Of a stretch of DNA of 64,000 nt, positions 33,461 to 41,829 are shown in pieces (position 1 is the stretch's first letter; each line of letters opens with the position of its first letter). The stretch lies in assembly GCA_041497135.1 (NCBI GenBank), contig JBGQFX010000001.1, positions 84,166-148,165 on the forward strand, given 5' to 3'. The notes below the pieces were generated by a model, which was not told the DNA's origin, made no database searches, and saw nothing but the letters and a program-made list of their open reading frames with translations. The stretch is from DASTHG01 sp041497135. GTDB taxonomy: Bacteria > Gemmatimonadota > Gemmatimonadetes > Gemmatimonadales > GWC2-71-9. The translations under genes were made by a program, and so were the position numbers.

Positions 33461-33786
33461 CCAGAGACGGCGATCACCGTGCCGATTTCCGGCAGCTCCC
33501 GCACCATTTCCTTGTAGCGCGTCCACTCCGTGGCCGGCCAGACTTCGGTATGGGCATGCCCCGCGATGCGGACCAGGGTGGCGACCCTGGTGGCGGTCTC
33601 GATGTCGGGCGCAGTGAAAATGTCGAGGTAATCATACGGCCCGAGGATGGCATAGCTCGCCAGCCATTCGACACCCGGGCATTCGGCCCGCACGGCGGTC
33701 ATGGCAACCCGCTCGAGCACTTCCACCCCCTTCGGGGAGCGCAGCGCCTCGGGCGAGACTGTGGTCAACATGATGAACGTCGACAT
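33457..33786 (-). CDS. GYD-domain protein
   Basis: 109 residues with the dimeric alpha-beta-barrel-like pattern of GYD proteins: MSTFIMLTTVSPEALRSPKG, ECPGVEWLASYAILGPYDYLDIFTAPD (the GPYDY segment replaces GxYDx), and ATRVATLVRIAGHAHTEVWPA. Function is unknown for the family; small ferredoxin-like dimers often bind ligands. It lies between the HPF-like and ABC genes in one operon. Confidence 0.8.
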   Translation of the reverse strand: MSTFIMLTTVSPEALRSPKGVEVLERVAMTAVRAECPGVEWLASYAILGPYDYLDIFTAPDIETATRVATLVRIAGHAHTEVWPATEWTRYKEMVRELPEIGTVIAVSG

Positions 33787-33809
33787 TCGGCCCCCCCTTC
33801 CTCCGTGAC

Positions 33810-34151
33810 CTACGACTTCTCCCAGGCACGCGCCTTCACGTCACCTCGCTGCCGCCGGGCGTATTCCTGCAGCTGGCGCCGAGCGGCTTCGAAGGCCCGC
33901 TGGATCGCGGTGTGCAGCTCGGGGTGCGCCTGGCGCTTGACCACGACTTCTCCCCCGGGGACGGTGATGTCGATGTGGACGTTGTGGACGATCGGCTCGC
34001 CCATCTGTCGTTGAGGCACCTCCACCATCACCCGCATTCCCATGATGCGGTCGTAATAGCGATCGAGCTTCTCGGCATGCTGCCGGATCAGGGCCTCCGT
34101 CTCGCTTCCCAGCTCCACGCCGCGAGCGGCGATTTGCAGTGGCAGTTTCAT
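33810..34151 (-). CDS. HPF/RaiA-type ribosome-associated protein
   Basis: 113 residues: MKLPLQIAARGVELGSETEALIRQHAEKLDRYYDRIMGMRVMVEVP followed by VHIDITVPGGEVVVKRQAH and a helix ending AARRQLQEYARRQRG. This is the short S30AE-like fold that binds ribosomes and can promote hibernation. Some canonical basic residues differ, so it may be a divergent member. It follows rtcB by 10 nt, linking ribosome shutdown with RNA repair. Confidence 0.82.
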   Translation of the reverse strand: MKLPLQIAARGVELGSETEALIRQHAEKLDRYYDRIMGMRVMVEVPQRQMGEPIVHNVHIDITVPGGEVVVKRQAHPELHTAIQRAFEAARRQLQEYARRQRGDVKARAWEKS

Positions 34152-34161
34152 GACTTCCTCC

Positions 34162-35562
34162 TCAGCCTTTGACGACCCCGAGCGGGCGCAGTCGCGCGAC
34201 CTTCCGCGCCAGCCCCGCCCGGTGCACTACGTTCACGACACGCTCCACGTCCTTATAAGCGAACGGCGCCTCCTCGGCGAGTTCCCCGCTCGACGGGCAC
34301 GCCACCACGATACCCTGGGCCTCCAGCTCCCGCCGGACCTCGTGCCCGGGCTTGGTGCGCTTGGCCGCATGACGGCTCATGCGGCGCCCCGCGCCATGAC
34401 ACGCGCTGCCGAAGCTCAAACCCATCGCTTCGTCCGTCCCGACCAGCACGTACGACGCGGTGCCCATGCTGCCGGGAATGAACACCGGCTGTCCCACCGA
34501 GCGATAGCGCTCGGGTGTCTCGGGATGCGACGGCCCGAAGGCCCGCGTCGCGCCTTTGCGGTGGACGCACAGGCGCTCGCCCCCGTGCTGCTCCAGCTTC
34601 GCCATGTTGTGCGCGACGTCGTACGCGATCCGCAGCGCACCCTCCGCGCCGAAGAAGCGCCGGAACACACCCCGCACGCGGTGCGTGATCACCTGCCGGT
34701 TGGACCACGCGAAATTCGCGGCCGCGCACATCGCGCCGAGGTAGCGCTGTCCCTCGGGCGAGCCGATCGGCGCGCAGGCGAGCTCGCGATCCGGCAGCGT
34801 GATCCCGTAGCCCGGCATCACCTCGTCCATCAGGCGCACGTAGTCGGTGCACACCTGGTGCCCGAGGCCGCGGGAGCCGGTGTGGATCAGCACCGTGACC
34901 TGGCCGACTGTGAGCCCGAGCGCGTGAGCGGCCGTCACCTCGCACAACTCGTCCACGACCTGCACTTCGAGGAAGTGGTTTCCCGAGCCGAGCGTCCCCA
35001 GCTGGTCGTGACCGCGAGTCTTGGCTCGGGCCGACACGGCGGCCGGATCCGCCCCCGCCAGGCTGCCGTGGGCTTCGATCACCTCGATGTCCTCGCTCTG
35101 CGCAAAGTCCCGTTCGACCAGATAGCGGCAGCCCTCGGCCAGCACGCGGTCGAGCTCGGGCTCAGTCAGCACCAGGCGACCGCTACGCCCGGCGCCGGAG
35201 GGCACGCTCCGCGCCAGCTCGTGCACCAGGTCGGCGAGCTTCGCCCGCATGGCTTCCGCACTGAGATCCGAAACGAGCAACCGAACGCCACAGTTGATGT
35301 CGTAGCCCACGCCACCCGGAGAAACGACGCCGTCGGACAAGCGCATCGCCGCGACCCCTCCCACCGGAAAGCCATAGCCCTCGTGCATGTCGGGCATTCC
35401 GTACACGGCTCCGGTCACGCCCGGAAGGGTCGCGACGTTTTTCAGCTGGGCGAGGGAGCGGTCGTGGCCGATCTGCTCCCACAGCTCGTCGTCCGCGTAG
35501 ACGCGCGCCGGGACCCGCATCCCGGGCTGCGCCGTCACTGGGATCTCGTAGAAGTATCTCAC
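34162..35562 (-). CDS. rtcB: RNA-splicing ligase RtcB
   Basis: 466 residues. The metal and active-site set is complete: Asp and Cys in GYDINCGVRLL, His in LGSGNHFLEV, His in IHTGSRGLGHQV, His in DVAHNMAK, and the guanylated His in CHGAGRRMSR. It joins 2',3'-cyclic phosphate or 3'-phosphate RNA ends to 5'-OH using GTP and Mn2+. GTG start overlaps the archease stop by 4 nt, so enzyme and activator are coupled. Rv2631 (RtcB) and Rv2630 (archease) are the DosR-regulon counterparts as I recall them. Confidence 0.95.
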   Translation of the reverse strand: MRYFYEIPVTAQPGMRVPARVYADDELWEQIGHDRSLAQLKNVATLPGVTGAVYGMPDMHEGYGFPVGGVAAMRLSDGVVSPGGVGYDINCGVRLLVSDLSAEAMRAKLADLVHELARSVPSGAGRSGRLVLTEPELDRVLAEGCRYLVERDFAQSEDIEVIEAHGSLAGADPAAVSARAKTRGHDQLGTLGSGNHFLEVQVVDELCEVTAAHALGLTVGQVTVLIHTGSRGLGHQVCTDYVRLMDEVMPGYGITLPDRELACAPIGSPEGQRYLGAMCAAANFAWSNRQVITHRVRGVFRRFFGAEGALRIAYDVAHNMAKLEQHGGERLCVHRKGATRAFGPSHPETPERYRSVGQPVFIPGSMGTASYVLVGTDEAMGLSFGSACHGAGRRMSRHAAKRTKPGHEVRRELEAQGIVVACPSSGELAEEAPFAYKDVERVVNVVHRAGLARKVARLRPLGVVKG

Positions 35563-35969
35563 ACATCCAACACCACGTCAGCCTCGACCCCGTCCGTCAC
35601 GGAGGCAATCCGAAGACCGTGGAACGTCGCGGCCTTCACCCGGGAGGGCGCCTCATCGACGGTAATCCCTCGCGCCCGCACCCGCAGTTCAGTCTCCGTC
35701 GCTTCCTGGACCGTGAATTCCACGCCCACCCACCGATCCACTTCCGCCAGGTAGATCAGCTCGTTCAGCCAATGCACCAGCACCGCCTCCCGGTCGCGTC
35801 CCTGGACGACGATCTCACGCGAGACTCCCTCGGCGGGGCCCGGAGCACGACCCAGTTCCAGCTCGGCCAGGGCCCTCCCGGCGACGAGGGCAAGATCGCC
35901 CGGTGTGGCGGCGCGCAGACGGAGCCGCACCTCCCCGGGGTGCTCGATGACCTGCACATTCGGTATCAT
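35559..35969 (-). CDS. Archease, activator of RtcB
   Basis: 136 residues from ATG 35969: VIEHPGEVRLRLRAATPGDLALVAGRALAEL, VHWLNELIYLAEVDRWVGVEFTV and VKAATFHGLRIA. These are the archease strands and the acidic cleft, although the usual first HTADxG motif is changed to HPGEVR. Archease speeds guanylation of RtcB. The start has no strong ribosome-binding site and lies close to a predicted transcript start, so the mRNA may be leaderless. Confidence 0.85.
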   Translation of the reverse strand: MIPNVQVIEHPGEVRLRLRAATPGDLALVAGRALAELELGRAPGPAEGVSREIVVQGRDREAVLVHWLNELIYLAEVDRWVGVEFTVQEATETELRVRARGITVDEAPSRVKAATFHGLRIASVTDGVEADVVLDV

Positions 35970-35980
35970 GTCACTATTGT

Positions 35981-36014
35981 ATCCTGCATTGGTGCCCATG
36001 AAAGAGCTCTGAGC
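35981..36014 (-). promoter_or_regulatory. 11-bp direct-repeat promoter of archease-rtcB operon
   Basis: Minus-strand GCTCAG (36009-36014) and TTTCAT (35998-36003) are 11 bp apart. CAGGAT (35981-35986) follows after 11 nt. A stronger-looking TACAAT (35976-35981) overlaps it five bases further on. The divergent CBS promoter 16 bp away has the identical CAGGAT at the identical distance. Confidence 0.62.
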
Positions 36015-36029
36015 GGACGATGTTCCCCG

Positions 36030-36063
36030 CTTCACGGAGGCTTCATCGCGCGCAGTGCAGGAT
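36030..36063 (+). promoter_or_regulatory. 11-bp direct-repeat promoter of CBS gene 36091
   Basis: CTTCAC (36030-36035) and CTTCAT (36041-36046) are 11 bp apart. CAGGAT (36058-36063) follows 11 nt after the second. TTGGAGG and the ATG come 20-28 nt later. Confidence 0.68.
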
Positions 36064-36090
36064 TCGGCATCCGCCCGCCTTGGAGGCCAC

Positions 36091-36558
36091 ATGAACAGAC
36101 CAGCCGCGACGATGCCTATCTACCAGGTGATGACCGCGAGTCCGGTCACCGTCCAGCCCACGACCACGGTGGTGGAACTGCTGGCCTTGTTCGACCGGCA
36201 CGATTACAACGCGTTCCCGGTCGTGGCGCCGGACGGCACCCTGCGCGGCATCGTATCGAAGCTCGATGTGCTCCGGCTGCTGCACCCCGACGAGCAGTTC
36301 CGGCTCCCCGACCCTAAGGTGATCGGCGCCACGCGCGTGGCTGAGATCATGCACCCCGGAACGCTCACGGTCGAGGCGGAGGATCCGGTCGTCGTCGCGG
36401 CCGAGTTGATGGTCGCCACCGGACGCCGCAGTCTCCCGGTGGTGCGCCGCGGCAGCGGCTGGCCCACGCTGGTGGGCATCGTCAGCCGTGGCGATCTGCT
36501 GCGCGGACTGCGGTTTGAGTTGGCGGAAGAGGTCCAGAGCGGGGCAGTGACGGTCTAG
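36091..36558 (+). CDS. CBS-domain pair protein
   Basis: 155 residues with two CBS repeats: MPIYQVMTASPVTVQPTTTV through GIVSKLDVLRLL, and VAEIMHPGTLTVEAEDPVV through GIVSRGDLLRGL. TGGAGG upstream supports ATG 36091. The end overlaps the convergent P-type ATPase gene by 4 nt. The sequence is not especially close to the other CBS proteins here, suggesting a separate origin. Confidence 0.88.
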   Translation: MNRPAATMPIYQVMTASPVTVQPTTTVVELLALFDRHDYNAFPVVAPDGTLRGIVSKLDVLRLLHPDEQFRLPDPKVIGATRVAEIMHPGTLTVEAEDPVVVAAELMVATGRRSLPVVRRGSGWPTLVGIVSRGDLLRGLRFELAEEVQSGAVTV

Positions 36559-39089
36559 CGTCGAGGTGCGAAATGACGGTAGAACCAGCGTTTCACCGCT
36601 TCGACCCCCAACAGATAGGCCACGACCATCGCGACGAGGATCAGGAAGAAGGTTAGCGGCGGAGGCACGAACCCAAGCCGCGCGCCGAGCGGCGTGAGAG
36701 GCAACGCGACCGCCAACGCGACGACACCGAGCGACGTCGCCGTGAGCAGCAAGCTGGGACGGCTGCGCCACGGGCTGCCCCGCGTCCGGATGATGAAGAT
36801 CACCAGCACCTGAGTGGCCATCGACTCGATGAACCACCCGGTGTGGAACAACGCCGCCCCCGCCTGAAACACCCGCAGCATCACGAAGAACGTCAGGAAG
36901 TCGAACACCGAGCTCACTGGTCCCACAGTGAGCATGAAGTTGCGGATGAACCGCATGTCCCATCGATGGGGACGCTCGACGAACTCGTCGTCCACGTCGT
37001 CCATGGGGATCGGGATTTCGGAGACGTCGTAGAGCAGGTTGTTCAGCAAGATCTGGGTCGGGAGCATCGGCAGGAACGGCAGCACGAGCGACGCCCCGGC
37101 CATGCTGAACATGTTGCCGAAGTTGGAGCTCGTCCCCATCATGATGTACTTCATGATGTTGCCGAAAGTGCGGCGCCCCTCCACCACGCCGTCGTGCAGC
37201 ACCCCTAAATCCGGCTCCAGCATGATGAGATCCGCCGCCTCCTTGGCCACATCCACACCGCCGTCCACCGAAATCCCGACATCGGCGGAGCGCAGCGAGG
37301 GGGCATCGTTGATCCCGTCGCCCATGTACCCGACTACTTCTCCCCGGCGCTTGAGCGCGAGGATCACTCGGTTCTTCTGCGGGGGCGTGACGCGGCAGAA
37401 TAGCGTCACCGCGCCGACCTTCGCCTGGAGCGCTGAATCGTCCAGCCGGTCGATCTCGGCGCCGGTGAGCACATCCGCGACGGCGACGCGCAGCTCGGCG
37501 CACACCCGCTGGGTGACGATTTCGTTGTCGCCCGTCAGTATCTTGACCGTGACTCCACGACGGGCCAGGTCCATGAGTGCCAGGGCGGCGCTTGCTTTCG
37601 GTGGATCCTCGAACGCCGCGAACCCCGCGAAGACGAGATCGACCTCGTCCTCCCGTACGACCGGGCGTGATCCGTCTCCCGCTGTCTTCCAGGCGACACC
37701 CAACACGCGAAAGCCTTCGCGACCGAGCGCCTCGAAGCGCGCGACCATGGCCTGACGCGAGGCGTCGTCCATGGGCTGGAGACCGGCGGGACCATCCGCT
37801 TCGTACCGGGAGGAGAGGCGCACGACGTCCTCTAACGCGCCCTTGACCACGAGCACCGGCTGACCGCCGTCCTTCGCAACCAGCACCGAGACGCGGCGCC
37901 GCTCGAAATCGAACGGCAGCTCGTCGACCTTGGCCCAGCCGCCCGCGTCGACCTCCTCATGACGCAGGATCGCGTCGTCGAGCGGGGTCTTGAGCCCGGC
38001 CTGGAAATAGCTGTTCAGGTAAGCGAGCTCGAGGAGCCGGGCACTGTCCCGGCCACGGGGATCCAGATGCCGCTCCAGGCGGATGTGCGCCTCCGTGAGC
38101 GTGCCGGTCTTGTCGGTGCACAGCACCGTCATGCTGCCCAGATCGTGAATCGCCGCCAGCCGCTTCACGATGACCTTCTTCGCGGCCATCCGGAGCGCAC
38201 CGCGTGACAGCGTAACCGACACGACCATGGGCAACAGCTCGGGGGTAAGCCCAACGGCGAGTGCCACGGCGAACAAGAACGATTCGAGCCAGGGCCGGTG
38301 CCGGGCCATGTTGACCAGGATCACGAACAGGACCATCAAAACCGCCAGGCGCAGAATCAGCAGCCCGAAATTGCGGGTCCCGAGCTCGAACGCCGTCGGC
38401 GGAGGCTGCGCTTGCAGGCTCTCGCCGATCTCGCCCAGAGCGGTGGTCCGGCCAGTCCGAGACACCAGCATGCGGGCCGTGCCGCTCACCACCGAGGTGC
38501 CCATGAACAGCGCACCGCTGGCGTCGGCCAGCTGGGCGTCCGGCTCCCCCTGCTCCTGCGCGCTTTTTTCGACGGGATACGGCTCGCCCGTGAGCAAGGC
38601 CTGATTGACGAAGCAATCACGCGCCTGCAGTACGCGTCCGTCCGCGGGGACGAGGTCGCCGGCCGAGAGAATGACGACATCCCCCGCCACCACATCCCGC
38701 GCCAGCACTTCGATGGGCCGTCCATCACGCTGGACGATGGTTCGCATGGCCACCGATTGCCGCAGCCGCTCGGCGGCCTGGCCGGCGCGGTACTCCTGGA
38801 TCGTATCCAGTGTCACACTCAGCACGACGGCCAGCACGATGATCACGAAGCTCGTCACGTCGCCCGTGAGCGCGGCGATGAGCCCCGCCGCGACCAGCAG
38901 AATCACGAGCGGATTTCGGAATCGGGACAGCAGTAGCGGCACGAGTGTCGCTTCCCGGTGGATCCGCAACAGGTTCGGCCCCGCTGCGGCCAGCCGTCGA
39001 GCAGCTTCGGAGGCGGGTAGGCCGTCGGGCGCGGCCTGCAGGTCCGCGAGCAGCACATCGACGGGCAGCTGCCAGAATGCGTTCGTCAT
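36555..39089 (-). CDS. mgtA: Mg2+-importing P-type ATPase (MgtA/MgtB type)
   Basis: 844 residues from ATG 39089. The phosphorylated Asp is in CTDKTGTLTEAHI, and the hinge is VGYMGDGINDAPSLRSADVGISVDGGVDVAKEAADLIM. The N-terminal cation-transporter domain (LPASEAARRLAAAGPN) and about ten membrane helices are present. QILLNNLLYDVSEIPIPMDDVD and the six-helix C-terminus match the type IIIB magnesium importers. The ATG overlaps the L,D-transpeptidase stop by 4 nt. Confidence 0.92.
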   Translation of the reverse strand: MTNAFWQLPVDVLLADLQAAPDGLPASEAARRLAAAGPNLLRIHREATLVPLLLSRFRNPLVILLVAAGLIAALTGDVTSFVIIVLAVVLSVTLDTIQEYRAGQAAERLRQSVAMRTIVQRDGRPIEVLARDVVAGDVVILSAGDLVPADGRVLQARDCFVNQALLTGEPYPVEKSAQEQGEPDAQLADASGALFMGTSVVSGTARMLVSRTGRTTALGEIGESLQAQPPPTAFELGTRNFGLLILRLAVLMVLFVILVNMARHRPWLESFLFAVALAVGLTPELLPMVVSVTLSRGALRMAAKKVIVKRLAAIHDLGSMTVLCTDKTGTLTEAHIRLERHLDPRGRDSARLLELAYLNSYFQAGLKTPLDDAILRHEEVDAGGWAKVDELPFDFERRRVSVLVAKDGGQPVLVVKGALEDVVRLSSRYEADGPAGLQPMDDASRQAMVARFEALGREGFRVLGVAWKTAGDGSRPVVREDEVDLVFAGFAAFEDPPKASAALALMDLARRGVTVKILTGDNEIVTQRVCAELRVAVADVLTGAEIDRLDDSALQAKVGAVTLFCRVTPPQKNRVILALKRRGEVVGYMGDGINDAPSLRSADVGISVDGGVDVAKEAADLIMLEPDLGVLHDGVVEGRRTFGNIMKYIMMGTSSNFGNMFSMAGASLVLPFLPMLPTQILLNNLLYDVSEIPIPMDDVDDEFVERPHRWDMRFIRNFMLTVGPVSSVFDFLTFFVMLRVFQAGAALFHTGWFIESMATQVLVIFIIRTRGSPWRSRPSLLLTATSLGVVALAVALPLTPLGARLGFVPPPLTFFLILVAMVVAYLLGVEAVKRWFYRHFAPRR

Positions 39090-40594
39090 GGCACCTCGCG
39101 AGCCCTGCGCGAGAGTACGTCGGCAAGCTCCGCGTCCCAACCGTAGAGGTCCGCCCGGAACTCCACCGCTCCGTCGCTTCCTACCCACGCGGTCCAGTAA
39201 TCCAGGTACGTGGGGATCGAATCGGGTGCGGCCACGCGCCACTCGGCAGGGAGCATGGCCGCCGCACGGATCCAATCCGGCGTCCACCCCGGAACGTCCC
39301 GCAGGATGTAGATCGCGAGTCGTTCGGCGTCCGCCACACGGACGCACCCATGACTGAAGGCCCGCGCCAGTGCGCCGAACAGCTGGGGCTCGCGCGTGTC
39401 GTGCAGCGCGACCCCGAACCGGTTCGGAATCGTGAACCGGATCCGCCCCAGGGGATTACGGGGACCGGGCTCCTGCCACAGCCGCAAGGCGAAGCTGCTG
39501 TCGGGAACGGTGTCCCAGGAGATCGTGCCGAGATCCAGCTCCACCGCCTGCTCCGTCGTATCACTCATCACATGGATCCCGTCGCGGAGGAGGTAGTCCG
39601 GATCCCGCCGCACGATCGGCAGGACCTCCTGGATCGCGATGCTCCTGGGGATGTTCCAGCGTGGACTGAAGGTCACTTCGGTGAGCCGGGTGCTGAGGAT
39701 CGGCGTGGGCCAGTCCACCCGGCCGGCAACGATGCGTCCGGAGAACGAGACGCGCCCCGAGTCGACGAGCTCGAACGTGAACCCCGCCGAATTGATCATC
39801 AGGTAGCGTCCGCCCAGATCGCCGGGGAGCCAGCGCCAACGCTCGAGGTTCAGCTCGATCTGCCGGATCCGCTCCAACACCGGAACGTTGAGAGCCTCCA
39901 GCGTGGCTGGACCAACGACGCCGTCCGGGGCAAGACCATGCCGCGCCTGGACGCGGCGCACGGCGGCGGCGAGCGTGCTATCGAACCCCAGGCCCGCTCC
40001 GCCCAGGGCGAGGTCACCCGTAATCTCCAACCGCCGGCGCACGAGCGGCACGCGCGGGTCGACGGCTCCGACCCGGAGTGGCGGACCGGCCGGCAGCTCC
40101 GGCCACCCGCCGCGCGCGGCGATGGACCGATATTGCGCCAGGGCCGTCCGCAGGCGTACCGCGCCTTCCTGCGGAGGCGCCAGGTGGTCCAGTATGGCGC
40201 CCACTCGATCCGAGTCGAGAGCGGTGGCGAGCTCGTCGAGCAGGGCGATGTGCCGCGGGGCCGTGGTCCACATCGTGTCGACGAGGGCGGGCGTCACGCG
40301 ACCCGAGGTGAGATCCGACATGTACTGGAGAGCCACGGCGGTCGCGAGCAGATCGAATTGGGCCAGGGTGTCGGGATTGTCGCGCTGTGCCCAGAGCGCC
40401 CACAGCCGGGAGATCCCGTAGTCGGCGGAGTCGAGCGCCTGGGTTTCCGCTCGTTCGAGTCTGTCGAGCAGGTCTCGAACGCGCGTATCGGCTCCGCCCG
40501 TGCTCCACACGAGTGGCGTTTGTGCTACTCCGTCCCTCGCCAGAGCCAGCACGAGGGTCACCTGTCCCAGGACGACTCGCCAATGGAAGACCAT
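39086..40594 (-). CDS. L,D-transpeptidase (YcbB/LdtD-like)
   Basis: 502 residues from ATG 40594. A signal peptide (VVLGQVTLVLALARDGVAQT) directs it to the periplasm. A peptidoglycan-binding domain (about 190-220, VRRVQARHGLAPDGVVGPATLEALN) is followed by the YkuD catalytic domain with SHGCVRVADAERLA, which holds His and the nucleophilic Cys. It forms 3-3 crosslinks in peptidoglycan, which are typical of non-growing cells. It is coupled to the Mg2+ ATPase gene. Confidence 0.9.
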   Translation of the reverse strand: MVFHWRVVLGQVTLVLALARDGVAQTPLVWSTGGADTRVRDLLDRLERAETQALDSADYGISRLWALWAQRDNPDTLAQFDLLATAVALQYMSDLTSGRVTPALVDTMWTTAPRHIALLDELATALDSDRVGAILDHLAPPQEGAVRLRTALAQYRSIAARGGWPELPAGPPLRVGAVDPRVPLVRRRLEITGDLALGGAGLGFDSTLAAAVRRVQARHGLAPDGVVGPATLEALNVPVLERIRQIELNLERWRWLPGDLGGRYLMINSAGFTFELVDSGRVSFSGRIVAGRVDWPTPILSTRLTEVTFSPRWNIPRSIAIQEVLPIVRRDPDYLLRDGIHVMSDTTEQAVELDLGTISWDTVPDSSFALRLWQEPGPRNPLGRIRFTIPNRFGVALHDTREPQLFGALARAFSHGCVRVADAERLAIYILRDVPGWTPDWIRAAAMLPAEWRVAAPDSIPTYLDYWTAWVGSDGAVEFRADLYGWDAELADVLSRRAREVP

Positions 40595-40647
40595 CCGCAA
40601 CCAAGCTAAGCGACGCTGCCGGGGCCTGAGGATGGTCCTACCAGGTT

Positions 40648-40692
40648 CTTAACGCCCGCTTCACGCGAATCTCAGTTCGGCGCGGGTAGGCT
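40648..40692 (+). promoter_or_regulatory. 11-bp direct-repeat promoter of site-2 protease gene
   Basis: CTTAAC (40648), CTTCAC (40659) and TCTCAG (40670) are at exact 11-bp steps. TAGGCT (40687-40692) follows 11 nt after the last one. The ATG at 40708 lies 15 nt downstream, behind GGAGG. Confidence 0.65.
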
Positions 40693-40707
40693 GGTCGTGG
40701 AGGTCAT

Positions 40708-41829
40708 ATGGCGGTTCCACGACTTCGGTTGTTCAGTTTTCGCGGCATTCCGATCCGGCTCGACCCGAGCTGGTTCGTCATCGCGGCGCTCATCTCCTGG
40801 TCACTCGCGACCCAGCTGTTTCCCGCCTGGCGTCCCGGCCTGCCGCGCGCGACGTACTGGACGATGGGCATCTTCGGGGCACTCGGGTTGTTCGCCTCGA
40901 TCGTCGTGCACGAGCTGTCCCACGCGCTGGTGGCACGCCGGCATCAGATTCCGATACAGGGGATCACGCTCTTCGTTTTCGGCGGGGTCGCCGAGATGGG
41001 CGCGGAGCCCTCGAGCCCGAAGGCCGAGTTCGCCATGGCCATCGCGGGGCCGCTCGTCAGCATCGGCATCGGGATTGTCGCGCTGGCGGCCGCCACGCTG
41101 CGGGGACTCTGGCCCGCTCCGGTGATCTCGGTCCTGTCCTATCTCGGCGCCGTCAACCTGGTGCTGGCCGCCTTCAACGTACTGCCCGCCTTCCCGCTCG
41201 ACGGCGGCCGCGTCTTCCGTGCCCTGCTCTGGCGGCGGCACGGGGATCTGGTGCGAGCGACGCGCACCGCGGCACGGATGGGGACGGCATTCAGCATGCT
41301 CCTCATGGGACTCGGCGCCGTGCGCCTGCTGACGGGTGACGTGCTGGGCGGCGTGTGGTCGTTCTTGATCGGGATGTTCCTGCGCCAGGCCGCCGATGCC
41401 TCCTACCAGCAAGTCCTCGTGCGCCGCGCGCTCGGTGGCGAGCCGGTGCGGCGCATCATGACGGTGGGCCCGATCACCGTCGGTCCGAGTCTCACGCTCG
41501 CGGAATTCATCGACTCGTACGTGTACCGCTACCACCACAAACTCTTCCCGGTGCAGGACAATGGCCGGCTGCTGGGAATGATCTCGACCGATCAGCTGCA
41601 CGGCGTGCCGCGCGCGGAGTGGCCGTTCCGCAAGGTCGGCGCCGCCCTTGTCCCATTGTCGAACGCGGTCACCGTGACCCCGGACACCGAGGCGCTGCAG
41701 GCGCTGGCCCGAATGCGTGAGCAAGGCCAATCGCGCCTGCTCGTCGTCGAAAACGGTCGTCTCGCCGGCATGGTCACGTCGCAGGATCTGCTCAACTTCC
41801 TTACCCTCAAGCTGGAGCTGGCACCATGA
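40708..41829 (+). CDS. Site-2 protease (M50) with CBS pair, Rip3-like
   Basis: 373 residues. Membrane segments flank the zinc motif HELSH in SIVVHELSHALVARRH and the second motif NVLPAFPLDGGRVFRALLW. A CBS pair follows from about 245 (RRIMTVGPITVGPSLTLAEF, NGRLLGMISTDQL, VTPDTEALQALARM, MVTSQDLLNFL). It cleaves membrane-anchored substrates, probably anti-sigma or regulatory proteins, under nucleotide control. Rv2625c (Rip3) of the DosR regulon has this layout. Its end overlaps the hydrolase gene by 4 nt. Confidence 0.93.
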   Translation: MAVPRLRLFSFRGIPIRLDPSWFVIAALISWSLATQLFPAWRPGLPRATYWTMGIFGALGLFASIVVHELSHALVARRHQIPIQGITLFVFGGVAEMGAEPSSPKAEFAMAIAGPLVSIGIGIVALAAATLRGLWPAPVISVLSYLGAVNLVLAAFNVLPAFPLDGGRVFRALLWRRHGDLVRATRTAARMGTAFSMLLMGLGAVRLLTGDVLGGVWSFLIGMFLRQAADASYQQVLVRRALGGEPVRRIMTVGPITVGPSLTLAEFIDSYVYRYHHKLFPVQDNGRLLGMISTDQLHGVPRAEWPFRKVGAALVPLSNAVTVTPDTEALQALARMREQGQSRLLVVENGRLAGMVTSQDLLNFLTLKLELAP

